A stretch of 64,000 nt of DNA from Cristatella mucedo (Eukaryota; Bryozoa; Phylactolaemata; Cristatellidae). Positions 28,201 to 32,439 of this stretch are shown here, one piece after another. The notes under the pieces are model-generated. The model worked only from the letters and a program-made list of their open reading frames with translations, was not told the DNA's origin and made no database searches. The translations under genes were made by a program, and so were the position numbers. How positions within the stretch are numbered: position 1 is the first letter of the stretch; each line of letters starts with the position of its first letter. Location: contig WPIO01000060.1 in NCBI GenBank assembly GCA_009760855.2, positions 621,001-685,000 of the forward strand, read 5' to 3'.

Positions 28201-29094
28201 CACGGCAGACTGGATCTCGCCGGCGGCGTCGCCACAGCCGAGCGGCAGGTCAACGTAGCGCTCCCACCGGCTCTCGCTCGTGCACAGGCCGATCACGCGC
28301 GCCGACGCGTGGTTCACGTCCTTTACGACGTATACTTTGCCGCGAGCGGCGACGACGGAGACGAAGCTCTCGCTGTCGGCGATGGTTTTGTCCGAATAGC
28401 GGACACCGCTCGCCCAGCACGGGTGACCGGGCGGGCATTCTGGCAGGCCCTCCGACACGAGCGAGAAGTTGGCGCCCGTGGCACGGGCAGCCACCGCAAA
28501 GAGCGAGTCTCGCGGCGACGGAACCCTAGGGGAGGAGGCGGGCAGCGGAGTCGTCGTGACGTACAGGGTGGCGCCGCTGGTGCCGGAGCGGAGCAGAGTG
28601 CCCAGCGTCCGGGCGCCGGTCATGTTGGACACGGCCAGCGGCTTGGACAGTGACGGCTGCGCGCTCGGCGCCAGGTTGCCGAGGCTGCGCAGCTCGCACT
28701 GGCCGTAGTACATGCCACAGACGACCACGTGCTCGCCGCTCTCCACGAGCAGCAGCTCGGCGGTGCCGTCGCCCGTCGTCGCCGTCGGCGTGCCGGAAGT
28801 GCACGGCAAGCTGCTGTTGCCGAGGCCGCACGTGCAGAGCGCGACGCCCAGATCGCCGCTCAGTCGCAGCAGCCGGTGCTGAGCGGCAACCACGAGCGTG
28901 TCGTTGTAAGGGTCGTATGCGATCTGAGTCACCTGCGGCCCGGCCACCGAGTACTCGGCGACGCCTCCACGCAAGGACGACAACGCCGAGGAGCTGGGAG
29001 CGGCAGCGGCGGACAGGGCGCTGACGACATGGAGGTACAGCAGCAGCAGCTTCCAAGTCGGCGAACGAATGAACGGCACGCCTGAGCCGGACAT
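1109..29094 (-). CDS. PLXNA: Plexin (probable A type), N-terminal half, 12 exons, gene continues off left edge
   Basis: Plexins are single-pass surface receptors for semaphorins that guide axons and cell migration. Joined exons: 29094-27913, 19805-19587, 13995-13867, 12148-12048, 10865-10736, 10504-10312, 10179-10089, 9589-9475, 5289-5176, 2389-2143, 1570-1389, 1281-1109. They total 2876 nt, about 958 codons. All introns are GT-AG and the phases agree at all 11 junctions (0,0,0,2,0,1,2,0,0,1,0). Order: signal peptide (about 1-31), Sema (about 48-510), PSI1 (519-570), linker, PSI2 (about 676-702), linker, PSI3 (846-894), first IPT (from about 898). This is the plexin order and close to family length for the region. 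PSI2 begins CLSCTRSAFPCKW, which resembles plexin-A more than plexin-B; that subtype call is inference. A large first coding exon holding most of Sema is also typical of plexin-A genes. The transmembrane and GAP regions are outside the window. Confidence 0.93.
1389..1570 (-). CDS. PLXNA: Plexin exon 11: PSI3
   Basis: Completes codon 841, then residues 842-901. The acceptor TTTGGCATTGCAG precedes TGACAG; the donor is ACCGAT followed by GTAGGT, phase 0. The peptide YRCSDRANFCGECLMLD followed by YDCGWC and further cysteines at 877, 883 and 894 is a complete PSI domain. RNPTITD is the classical lead into the first IPT domain. Confidence 0.92.
2143..2389 (-). CDS. PLXNA: Plexin exon 10: immunoglobulin-like linker before PSI3
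   Basis: Residues 759-840 plus one base. The acceptor TGTTGCTCCGCAG precedes GCATTC; the donor is ATAACCG followed by GTAAGC. AFQNTFECVFVDSGG corresponds to plexin QKNYECVVRVQG, and LRLRMSWGR to the SVVWDGD strand. Plexins vary in this stretch, so the match is less tight, but both flanking exons fit in phase. Confidence 0.86.
2722..2872 (+). mobile_element. SINE-2 copy with LINE-A-like hairpin tail
   Basis: tRNA-like head: TTTGGCCCAGCGGTTAAGG (A box) and GTGGGCTCGAGCCC (B-box position). The tail GTGAAGCGCCTGAATAGAG, TTAAGTTCTCTTGGGACGC and TATATAAATGAATTATATT has the same design as the LINE-A terminus. It lies in plexin intron 9. Confidence 0.87.
3715..4650 (-). mobile_element. LINE-A copy, decayed
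   Basis: On the minus strand, 4273-4010 shows a degraded version of the LINE-A C-terminal region (NRIVCRE, SLPTCTS, YQASHRTTHFSDK). The 3' UTR and tail lie toward 3715-3830, with remnants of the AAT repeat at 3718-3745. Frames are interrupted. It sits in plexin intron 9 in sense orientation. Confidence 0.75.
4745..4915 (+). mobile_element. SINE-1 subfamily copy
   Basis: GAGGTAAGGCACTGCTCTTC, GGGTTCGAGTCCTC, AAGGCAGTGGTGAGAGCCAT and CAAATGAGGCTGTTAAATCAGC. It differs from the main group in the anticodon-arm region. Confidence 0.75.
5176..5289 (-). CDS. PLXNA: Plexin exon 9: linker between PSI2 and PSI3
   Basis: Residues 721-758, phase 0 at both ends. The acceptor TTCTTTGTCTACAG precedes GCAGGT; the donor is GCGAAGCAG followed by GTGCTG. 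The peptide AGVEKQCPRIALQSSD and STATFTVELLAKQ matches the plexin segment EGCPEI...TLRAKN between PSI2 and the next beta-sandwich. A second AG four bases downstream would shift the frame and is rejected. The exon is isolated between introns of 4.2 and 2.8 kb. Confidence 0.85.
6412..7090 (-). mobile_element. LINE-B copy, 3' part
   Basis: Minus frames 7044-6712 and 6693-6499 read THKARHCLAPSYLAELLHQF, QPVRALRSCVDNKLAVPFL and SFSSAGPRLWNSLP. The 3' end has the TTACA-type tail (TAATGTAATGTAATGTATC at 6417-6435 on the plus strand). It lies in plexin intron 8 in sense orientation. Confidence 0.88.
7146..7375 (-). mobile_element. LINE-A 3' UTR and tail
   Basis: The AAT repeat (7146-7159) is followed by the hairpin GATAAAGCGCCC...GGCGCTTTAC (7168-7211) and LINE-A UTR sequence through GGGGTGACATGCACAGGGTC and AATCACGGAGAC. 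No coding part remains. Confidence 0.85.
7537..7800. repeat. CT-rich low-complexity tract
   Basis: Long polypyrimidine stretch of CTCTCT and CTCTGTCC units. It lies in plexin intron 8. Open frames here are Leu/Ser repeats and not genes. Confidence 0.9.
8246..8412 (+). mobile_element. SINE-1 copy
   Basis: TGGCACACTAGGTGAGGCGG, GTGGGTTCGATTC and TCGCTATACAAAAAGAGGCTG, then GCTAGGATTTTTTT. It lies head to head with the copy at 8668-8850. Confidence 0.88.
8668..8850 (-). mobile_element. SINE-1 copy, inverted relative to neighbour
   Basis: Minus strand: GCCGTGCTGGCACACTAGAT, CGGGTTCGAATCCTGC, TTGCTATACAAAAGAGG. An extra GATCC-containing insertion sits between the two promoter boxes. Confidence 0.85.
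9475..9589 (-). CDS. PLXNA: Plexin exon 8: PSI2
   Basis: Completes codon 682, then residues 683-720. The acceptor GATTTCTTTCAG precedes G TGC TTG; the donor is TCGCCG followed by GTAAGTG, an excellent match, phase 0. The peptide CLSCTRSAFPCKW then LQGSACSDAAD is a plexin PSI2, and CLSC..SPF.C.W is the plexin-A style. The usual second tryptophan-cysteine pair (HWC) is changed here to KWL, so one PSI2 cysteine seems to be missing. Confidence 0.9.
10089..10179 (-). CDS. PLXNA: Plexin exon 7: linker into PSI2
   Basis: Completes codon 652, then residues 653-681 plus two bases. The acceptor TTTCGATTGCAG precedes AGAGCATC; the donor is GGACG followed by GTAAGA. The peptide ESIDTVMSLRVGEQ and IALTFYNCSFYG matches the strand that leads into PSI2 in plexins (ALTFYDCS). 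Phase 1 in and phase 2 out agree with both neighbours. Confidence 0.88.
10312..10504 (-). CDS. PLXNA: Plexin exon 6: linker between PSI1 and PSI2
   Basis: Residues 588-651 plus one base. The acceptor CTATACGTAG precedes GCTGTG; the donor is AAGCG followed by GTAAGC. The peptide contains VPTLPGNDLTCCF and SVVLSCHMP. This is the plexin linker pattern of LP...YxCxF followed by VxCxxP, an immunoglobulin-like strand arrangement. Introns on both sides are short (230 and 132 nt). Confidence 0.87.
10736..10865 (-). CDS. PLXNA: Plexin exon 5: end of PSI1 and start of linker
   Basis: Completes codon 544, then residues 545-587. The acceptor ATTTCAG precedes G TGT ACG; the donor is CAGGCC followed by GTGAGT, phase 0. 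The peptide CTAYSECLNSRRG supplies the missing PSI1 cysteines. SHWLTLGSSPQC matches the plexin tryptophan-cysteine motif that closes PSI1. MISVTALQA starts the linker that follows it. Confidence 0.88.
11235..11795 (-). mobile_element. LINE-A copy, decayed, 3'-truncated
   Basis: The minus-strand frame 11448-11239 reads QHAPARLVCREHGDCHITPF, matching LINE-A. The segment 11600-11720 corresponds to the upstream SARNLGVMFQSDLSLDD region. No hairpin tail follows, so the 3' end has been lost. It lies between plexin exons 4 and 5 in the neighbourhood of exon 4. Confidence 0.75.
12048..12148 (-). CDS. PLXNA: Plexin exon 4: start of PSI1
   Basis: Residues 511-543 plus two bases of codon 544. The acceptor is TTTCCTCTTGCAG before GTGTGGCGA. 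The peptide VWRVNLANCGTSPNCTHC followed by SDPHCGWCSLQRR is an unmistakable PSI signature (CGWC core). The donor GTACGG is weak. It is chosen because codon CG|G joins to the next exon and restores the PSI cysteine spacing. Beyond the donor the same frame stays open for a further 270 nt but loses all PSI similarity. Confidence 0.9.
12171..12216. repeat. 15-bp tandem repeat with two TGACGTCA palindromes
   Basis: Three copies of GACGTCAGAGACGGT, the first diverged at its edge. They place perfect CRE/ATF palindromes TGACGTCA at 12186-12193 and 12201-12208. The repeat ends 23-70 nt upstream of the exon 4 acceptor of the plexin gene, inside the intron. Confidence 0.75.
12420..13446 (+). mobile_element. 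LINE-A copy: 3' part of reverse-transcriptase ORF plus 3' UTR and (ATT)n tail
   Basis: This is the longest intact LINE-A frame in the window (12633-13211, extendable upstream to about 12611 as SARNLGVMF). It shows the thumb and C-terminal region of L2/CR1-type non-LTR retrotransposon ORF2: RLDFCNSLLTGLP, LQLVQNSAARLVC, CHITPLLADLHWLPVKQRI, SYAPKAWNSLP. It is 5'-truncated, so the catalytic FADD-type motif is absent. The 3' UTR ends in a hairpin (AAAGCGCC...GGCGCTTT, 13382-13422) and an ATT repeat. It lies antisense inside plexin intron 3. Confidence 0.9.
13867..13995 (-). CDS. PLXNA: Plexin exon 3: last blade of Sema
   Basis: Residues 468-510, phase 0 at both ends. The acceptor is CTCTTTGCAG before GTCATAGTT; the donor is CAGAAA followed by GTATGT. 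The peptide begins VIVDGSSTLRPYETI and ends AAYVHSSQK. It lines up with the plexin stretch KVRVDG...YLYVMSERQ that ends the propeller just before PSI1. The preceding intron (13996-19586) holds LINE-B and one copy each of SINE-2 and the unclassified repeat. The following intron holds a LINE-A copy on the opposite strand. Confidence 0.9.
14688..14860 (+). mobile_element. SINE-2 copy
   Basis: CTGTTTGGCCTGGTGGTTTAG, ATCGTGGGCTCGAGCACC, GAATAGAGATTAAGTTTGCTT and GGTGCTACACAAATGGATTAT. It includes a GGTGAATATATTTGATGG insert shared with the copy at 60188. Confidence 0.83.
14980..15400. repeat. Unclassified dispersed repeat, copy 1
   Basis: Matches 19000-19390 in the same orientation along its whole length (TATGGAATTTATAAGGCACA versus TAAGGAATTTATAAGGAACA; CTTTAACGTGGAAATCATCA versus CCTTTACGTGGAAATCGTCA). 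Stops fill all frames. I cannot assign a class. Both copies lie in plexin intron 2. Confidence 0.7.
15765..15828 (-). mobile_element. SINE-2 tail fragment
   Basis: Minus strand: TGCGTGAAGTGCCTCAATGG, AGATTGAGTTCTTTCAGGGT, CCTATGCAAATGAGTTTTA. Only the hairpin is left. Confidence 0.55.
15860..17320. other. Intron 2 stretch without recognisable feature
   Basis: Contains a 135-codon plus-strand open frame (16300-16707) that ends in an AAT microsatellite and shows no domain. An AAT-rich run lies at 16680-16725. Nothing else is identified. Confidence 0.5.
17322..18240 (-). mobile_element. LINE-B copy with 194-codon open frame
   Basis: Minus frame 18215-17631: LLIGHPKRVARLKG, ARNLGVVFDSCLNF, SRLDYCNSLLPGLPKKA, FDHVSPSLKELGW and THKARHGLAPSYVAELL. 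This is the C-terminal half of an L2/CR1-like reverse transcriptase ORF, lacking the catalytic palm. The pentanucleotide tail is at 17325-17340. It lies in plexin intron 2. Confidence 0.9.
19000..19390. repeat. Unclassified dispersed repeat, copy 2
   Basis: Second copy of the repeat at 14980-15400, about 200 bp left of exon 2. Similarity is patchy but collinear over some 400 bp. Confidence 0.7.
19587..19805 (-). CDS. PLXNA: Plexin exon 2: Sema domain
   Basis: Residues 395-467. The acceptor is a pyrimidine-rich tract ending CCCAACAG before GATGGC. The donor is AAG followed by GTTTGT. It is in phase 0 at both ends and 219 nt long. The peptide contains LCDQTLADVQ and VAYIASYIDSASKKGAFQK. The latter corresponds to the plexin segment that runs SVVFVGTKSGKLKK near the end of the Sema propeller. 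The surrounding open frame (20003-19407) extends into both introns and is not all coding. An 8.1-kb intron separates it from exon 1. Confidence 0.9.
21165..21625 (-). mobile_element. LINE-B 3' end interrupted by a SINE-1
   Basis: LINE-B 3' sequence (GCCTGTAGCTCCACAAAGAC ... TTCATCTCACGAAACAAAGA) reaches GCAGCCGAGG near 21352. It resumes as GTAGGTAGTGAGTAGCATGG at 21506. The intervening part is a minus-strand SINE-1. Confidence 0.8.
21353..21505 (-). mobile_element. SINE-1 inserted in LINE-B
   Basis: Minus strand: GGGTTCGAGACCTGC and TAACTGTTTAGGCTCTTCTG, then AAAATGAGGCTGTTAAATCAGC. LINE-B sequence flanks it on both sides. Confidence 0.75.
22065..22180 (-). mobile_element. LINE-A-type hairpin tail
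   Basis: The minus strand has GCAAATGTAAAGTGCC, the internal AAGAGA...TCTCTTAG pairing, then GGGCGCTATAATAG. The loop carries a duplicated AAGCTAAGAGAA-like segment not seen in other copies. Confidence 0.6.
22318..23420 (-). pseudogene. Tc1/mariner-like transposase remnant
   Basis: Read on the minus strand from about 23420 down, with several stops and shifts. ALHEVGMSN near 23283 resembles the N-terminal helix-turn-helix. CFSFAGV then GVHGLMDQNC (about 22765-22700) resembles the Tc1 core VWGCFSYNGVG. GNDPKQQKLVKGF and ELPSQSPDLNSIEHL (about 22625-22515) match the catalytic QDNDPKH...PSQSPDLNPIEHLW block of DD34E transposases. Length and motif order fit a Tc1-type gene of about 340 codons. 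No clear terminal inverted repeats were found. Dead copy. Confidence 0.8.
24325..24812 (+). mobile_element. LINE-A copy, frameshifted
   Basis: About 85-95% similar by eye to the 12.9-13.3 kb copy, with the frame moving between 24339, 24431 and 24463 (ADLHW, KAWNSFPTCVRTSPDLTTF). The 3' UTR stops abruptly at GTTATTCAT (24804-24812), where an opposite-strand LINE-A copy begins. Confidence 0.85.
24813..25300 (-). mobile_element. LINE-A copy, decayed, opposite to its neighbour
   Basis: Begins with a divergent hairpin tail on the minus strand (24815-24870). The UTR motif with AACACATAAGCACACACA follows, then the coding region (AGCCAGTGCAGGTC and GATTTATCGCCATTCAATTTGAGAA). It forms a tail-to-tail pair with the plus-strand copy at 24325-24812. 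Confidence 0.7.
25585..25760 (+). mobile_element. LINE-A 3' UTR and tail
   Basis: TGCATGTCACATCTAACCATG (25597-25617) through the hairpin (TAAAGTGACAC...GTGCGCTATATCAA) to the ATT tail at 25731-25757. Coding part absent. Confidence 0.75.
26178..26375 (-). mobile_element. LINE-A 3' UTR and tail
   Basis: AAT tail, hairpin (GATAAAGCACCC...AGGTGCTTTAC) and UTR (AACATGGTTAGGGGTGACAT, GCAAATGTGGTTAGTGGCA). Nearly the same as the copy at 7146-7375. Confidence 0.85.
26490..26640 (-). mobile_element. SINE-2 copy
   Basis: Minus strand: GGTTTGGCCCAGTGGTTAAGG, GTGGGCTCGAGCCCCGTGGA, TTGAGATTAAGCTCTCTTAG. Confidence 0.85.
27063..27126 (-). mobile_element. LINE-B solo 3' end
   Basis: GTGTCTCCATCTGTGACTCC, AAAAGACTAAGTGG and AGAGTTTTCT match the last 60 bp of LINE-B read on the minus strand. 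It directly abuts an AAT repeat. Confidence 0.55.
27168..27342 (+). mobile_element. SINE-1 full length with 8-bp target duplication
   Basis: tRNA-derived head with an A-box-like TGGCACACTAGGTAAGGCG and a B box GGTTCGATTCC. A unique body follows (GGTGATAGCCGTAAAGGCTC), then a T-rich end. It is flanked by TTTGAGAG at 27160-27167 and 27343-27350. It split an older LINE-A-like hairpin tail whose halves lie at 27126-27167 and 27351-27380. Non-autonomous; it would be transcribed by RNA polymerase III. Confidence 0.9.
27515..27800 (-). mobile_element. LINE-B fragment without 3' end
   Basis: The minus strand contains the TTGGTGACAGAAGCTTTTGC and GTGGAGTCTACTTCCACAG segments plus the CTGGTGCAGCACTTGTGT region of LINE-B. 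Both ends are eroded. It lies just left of plexin exon 1. Confidence 0.7.
27913..29094 (-). CDS. PLXNA: Plexin exon 1 (coding): signal peptide and most of the Sema domain
   Basis: Residues 1-394. The chosen ATG at 29094 directly precedes a signal peptide with a hydrophobic core, WKLLLLYLHVVSALSAAAA (residues 14-32). An upstream in-frame ATG at 29253 would add 53 residues of low-complexity sequence ahead of the signal and is less likely. Sema-like features are NDTLVVAAQHRLLRL (64-78), VVVCGMYYGQCEL and several N-glycosylation sequons. EMLFVLMKG followed by AWLCAYSLDTLNAAFE matches the plexin LFAIFSKG...SALCAFPI segment. A polyalanine tract plus QQQ sits at about residues 309-330, just before that conserved segment. 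The exon ends at codon TCC GCG followed by GTGAGT (27912), phase 0. Confidence 0.92.
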
Positions 29095-29300
29095 TCTGAG
29101 AAACCTGCAGCGAGTGCAGGTGCGAAAACGTGCTGAGCGGGCCAGCGCTACAAAAGGGGGCTGGATCGCACGAACTGGATTGGCAGGCACTGCTGAGGGG
29201 GCAATGAGGTGAGCTGCTACTTGCTGCTGCCCGCCCCCCCCCCCGTCCGTCACGCCCCCCCCCCCCCCGAGCTGAGCTGGATGGCATAGTCGACGGAATC
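29095..29300 (-). promoter_or_regulatory. PLXNA: Plexin 5' leader with G-tracts
   Basis: Immediately upstream of the start codon the minus strand reads a pyrimidine-rich stretch ending TTTCTCAG before AATG, which could be the acceptor of a 5'-UTR intron. Further up (29231-29270) are two runs of 11 or more G on the minus strand, which could form a G-quadruplex in DNA or in a leader RNA. No TATA box is evident. Whether this is 5' UTR, promoter or intron is not decided by sequence alone. Confidence 0.4.
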
Positions 29301-30099
29301 GTCGTCGATGAGCAAGAACAAGGCTGAGCTGCTACTAATCGGGTCAATGCAGCTGATCCGAACGGCCAAACCGTGAACGGCACGAGATTTGAAGGAGACT
29401 GGAGCCGTGGACTTCAACGAGGGTTTCTCGCAAGAGATTCGCAGACCGAGGAGATGACACCTCCCCCCTTATGCGCAAAAAATTCTCCCAGCATGGCACC
29501 AGCTGCTATTGAAACCACTTGGTTCGGGCCAAGTGCGGATTTGCCGTGATGCCAGGCATGCACCGGTGGTGCACAGCATGGGGGGGGGCATTTGTCGATG
29601 GACAAATTCAAACCCACGCACCGTAGTACACATGCATGATGTCGGTATGCACACGTTCAGCAAGACAGTACGACTTCCCTTATTTCCTTAAGCACAGAGG
29701 TCACGAGCTTCTGCATTTTCACCTCCACTGTTGCATCCACAGAGAATAAGTTTCTGAAAAGGTCGGCTATTAATGCAAGCCGAATACCCAAGGCAGCTGG
29801 TCGCCCATCCACTCATAAACAGGGGACAAGGGGTTTCAGACCAGGTGAGTGGCTAGGGCCACTGCTTCAGCACTAAAAGGATTTGCCAAGCAAGTCCTTG
29901 ATTGGCTTGGTAGTGTCCCCATAGTGTCGTTATCTTGCTGCCAAATTAGCAATTGCAGCTCCAATACCTTTCACAGCAAAGGGGAGGGCTCCTTAACCAT
30001 TAACGATTTGCTGCCAAATTTCAAGGGTTAAAAAAAGATCTTTCCTTCGGCTAATCCTTATGCACCCATTTGCCGCTTCCAATATCGCGAAATTACTTT

Positions 30100-30208
30100 C
30101 GTCTGCATGTCACACAGCAAATGTTAAGCGCCTAGAAAGAGATTAAGTTCTCTGTGGGCGCTTTATCAAGTGTATTATTATTATTATTATTATTATTTTT
30201 ACTACTAA
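30100..30208 (+). mobile_element. LINE-A solo 3' tail
   Basis: GCAAATGTTAAGCGCCTAGA, AGAGATTAAGTTCTCT and GGGCGCTTTATCAAGTG, then an uninterrupted ATT repeat at 30173-30197. Confidence 0.85.
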
Positions 30209-31539
30209 TGTCAGTCTTCCTCAATTCTGTAGTCATGGTCGTGGATCCACTGAAATAATGTCTGCTTTATAATGACAGCTGTGAGTAGACGCTTGGCATT
30301 TGCAAGGTACCAAAAATGCGACTCTTTGCAAGACTCCTACTCATAGTACCTTAAACAATATTGATCCTAGCATCTTTGCATGACCGTGCAAGGTCTTCAA
30401 GTGTGGCATCTCTATGCTGAAGGACTTCCTGCCTATTAATTAATGAGTCACTCATCACAGGCATCGGTCCAGCCCAGCCGACAGTATCTAGCCGTCCAAG
30501 CCATCGAATCAGTCCCAGTATGCTTGCTCATAGCATAGCTCACAGTGAATTCGCAAATCCCAAGTCATCATCCAATGTCACGACTAGTGTGGCTCTTGTT
30601 GATGCAGCAGAGCCGGTATCACACGTAGCATGGTCATTGCAGTGTTTCTCGCTCGGTTTTCTGGGGCTACACCAGACCGATCCAGTAGGATAGGAACGGA
30701 CACACACGCGAGCAAACCTAGTGCTAGATAGCAGCGAAAAGAAATGAAGCGCAGGCGGCTGACTCTGCTAAAAACGTTGGGAAAGATTTCATCACCTTTA
30801 CAAACGACGACCTGCTAGCTAAAATGGTCTGATTTCAGCCTTTTTCATTAAAACAAGCATGCCACTCCTGACTGCGACAGACACACAAGAGAATGTAATA
30901 GATAGGCTCCCGGTAGACCTGAGTTGCCTGCTGCTGGAGCTCACGGGCTTGGGCTTGTGCCCCAGTCAGGTGGAGTGCTGACAATTGAGGGGTTCGGAAT
31001 TGTTTCGTTTTTTTGCCAGAATACACACGATAGGCACATTGGTCTGGCCGGGCTTGAAATTTTTAGACCCAACGGCTGGCCACAAAGGCAAAGCAAAGTG
31101 TGCAACCGTCTTAAAGCTTCAACAGTTGACAAGCTCAGGCATTACGAACAAATGATTCGTTTTCTGAAGAGACGATTATATATTTCCGGAAACATGATCT
31201 GTGCCGATCAGCATGAGATAAGGCACAGGAGCCAGGAGTCGACTACTGGAGTGGAATGAGGAAGAGGATAAACGAGGTTTCGGTGGTGGGGGAGGGAAGC
31301 AGCAGTTGAAGTATTTGAACTTTAGTCACTTCACGGTGTGGCCCAGACTTTGATCTGCTCTGAGCACTGAGCGACCTCAAATCGATCTGAGAGCCCGGCG
31401 GGCGGCGCGGCAGCTGCAGCAAAGCTACTGTCCAGAAGAGAAGTGCATCGTGGCCTGAATGCCTGAAGTAAGCAAGAATAGCATACGGAAAATTCGATAG
31501 CTAGCCCCTTGAAGAGGTCTGGCCACCCAAAAGTGAGCT

Positions 31540-32300
31540 ACGGTCAACAAAAGAACACAAGCAATGGCAGATAAGAACTGCAAATCCAACACATCAAAGA
31601 CACCTCAAAGAAAGCCTCAAAGTCATACAGTGAAAAAAATATGATGGGGAGCCATTGCAGGCGGGCGAGAAGTGGTTTAATGTCGTAGTTACAACGTCCA
31701 CTATAGACAAGCCTAGAAGTAAGTTGGTGCACCAGCTGTAAGAGTCTGATTGCATGGGCAAGAAGATCTGGAAGTAAAAAAGGTAAGCTGATTTAACAGC
31801 CTCATTTGTATAGCAGCAGAAGAGCCATACTGGCTATCACCACTGCTTACAGTGGGCGACAAAGGATAGCCCACTGCAAGACTCAAATGCACGATCTGGG
31901 TCGTGAGATGCAAGCACCTTAAACCGCGTCTAAGACCCATGGAGTAGTGGGTAACAGAAGTCTAGACACGATGTTGCAAATGCATGGACCAGCTTAGCTA
32001 TGGCATCCTCATCTAAGCAGGCTCAAATTTTTGCAACGTTAAATAACTTGAAGTATGCAGGCTTGACTGCAGAGCTGATTGGGTCATTTAGTGAAAGGTT
32101 ACTTTGGAACAGGACAACCAGACTTGGTGCAGACGCTGCAGATGATACGCTGGCCGAACATATTTTGCGGGTTACGCTTTTCAATTTCTGAGTAACGCGA
32201 CGTTTGCCCACACTAGTTTTGCCATTATTCAATTTGAATTTGAGAAAGTAGGCTGCATCCCAGGCGGGAATGTCAGCATACATTCGGCAAGAAAGTTAAG
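31540..32300 (-). mobile_element. LINE-A copy interrupted by a SINE-1
   Basis: The minus strand carries LINE-A from about 32300 down to 31540, including the GVMFQSDLSLDD-like region at 32110-32060. The element is split at 31777-31938 by a SINE-1; the sequence on both sides matches contiguous positions in other LINE-A copies. Confidence 0.78.
31777..31938 (-). mobile_element. SINE-1 inserted in LINE-A
   Basis: Minus strand: AGACGCGGTTTAAGGTGCTT, B box decayed to GCATTTGAGTC, then ATACAAATGAGGCTGTTAAA. The flanks share an imperfect TGGAAGTA / TGGAGTA. Confidence 0.75.
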
Positions 32301-32320
32301 AGAGTTCGATATGCAGGAAG

Positions 32321-32321
32321 C

Positions 32322-32357
<36 letters not shown>

Positions 32358-32369
32358 GAGAGAGAGAGA

Positions 32370-32402
<33 letters not shown>

Positions 32403-32429
32403 AAAGAGGGAGGGAGGGAGGGAGGGAGA
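32321..32429. repeat. GA microsatellite
   Basis: Interrupted (GA)n turning into (GGGA)n at its right end. Confidence 0.95.
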
Positions 32430-32439
32430 TCCAAGCAGA

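Noticed and set aside
29095-29253. Upstream in-frame ATG adding 53 residues to plexin
   Set aside because: The extension is low complexity (poly-Gly, Arg-rich) and would bury the signal peptide; the ATG at 29094 starts directly before it.
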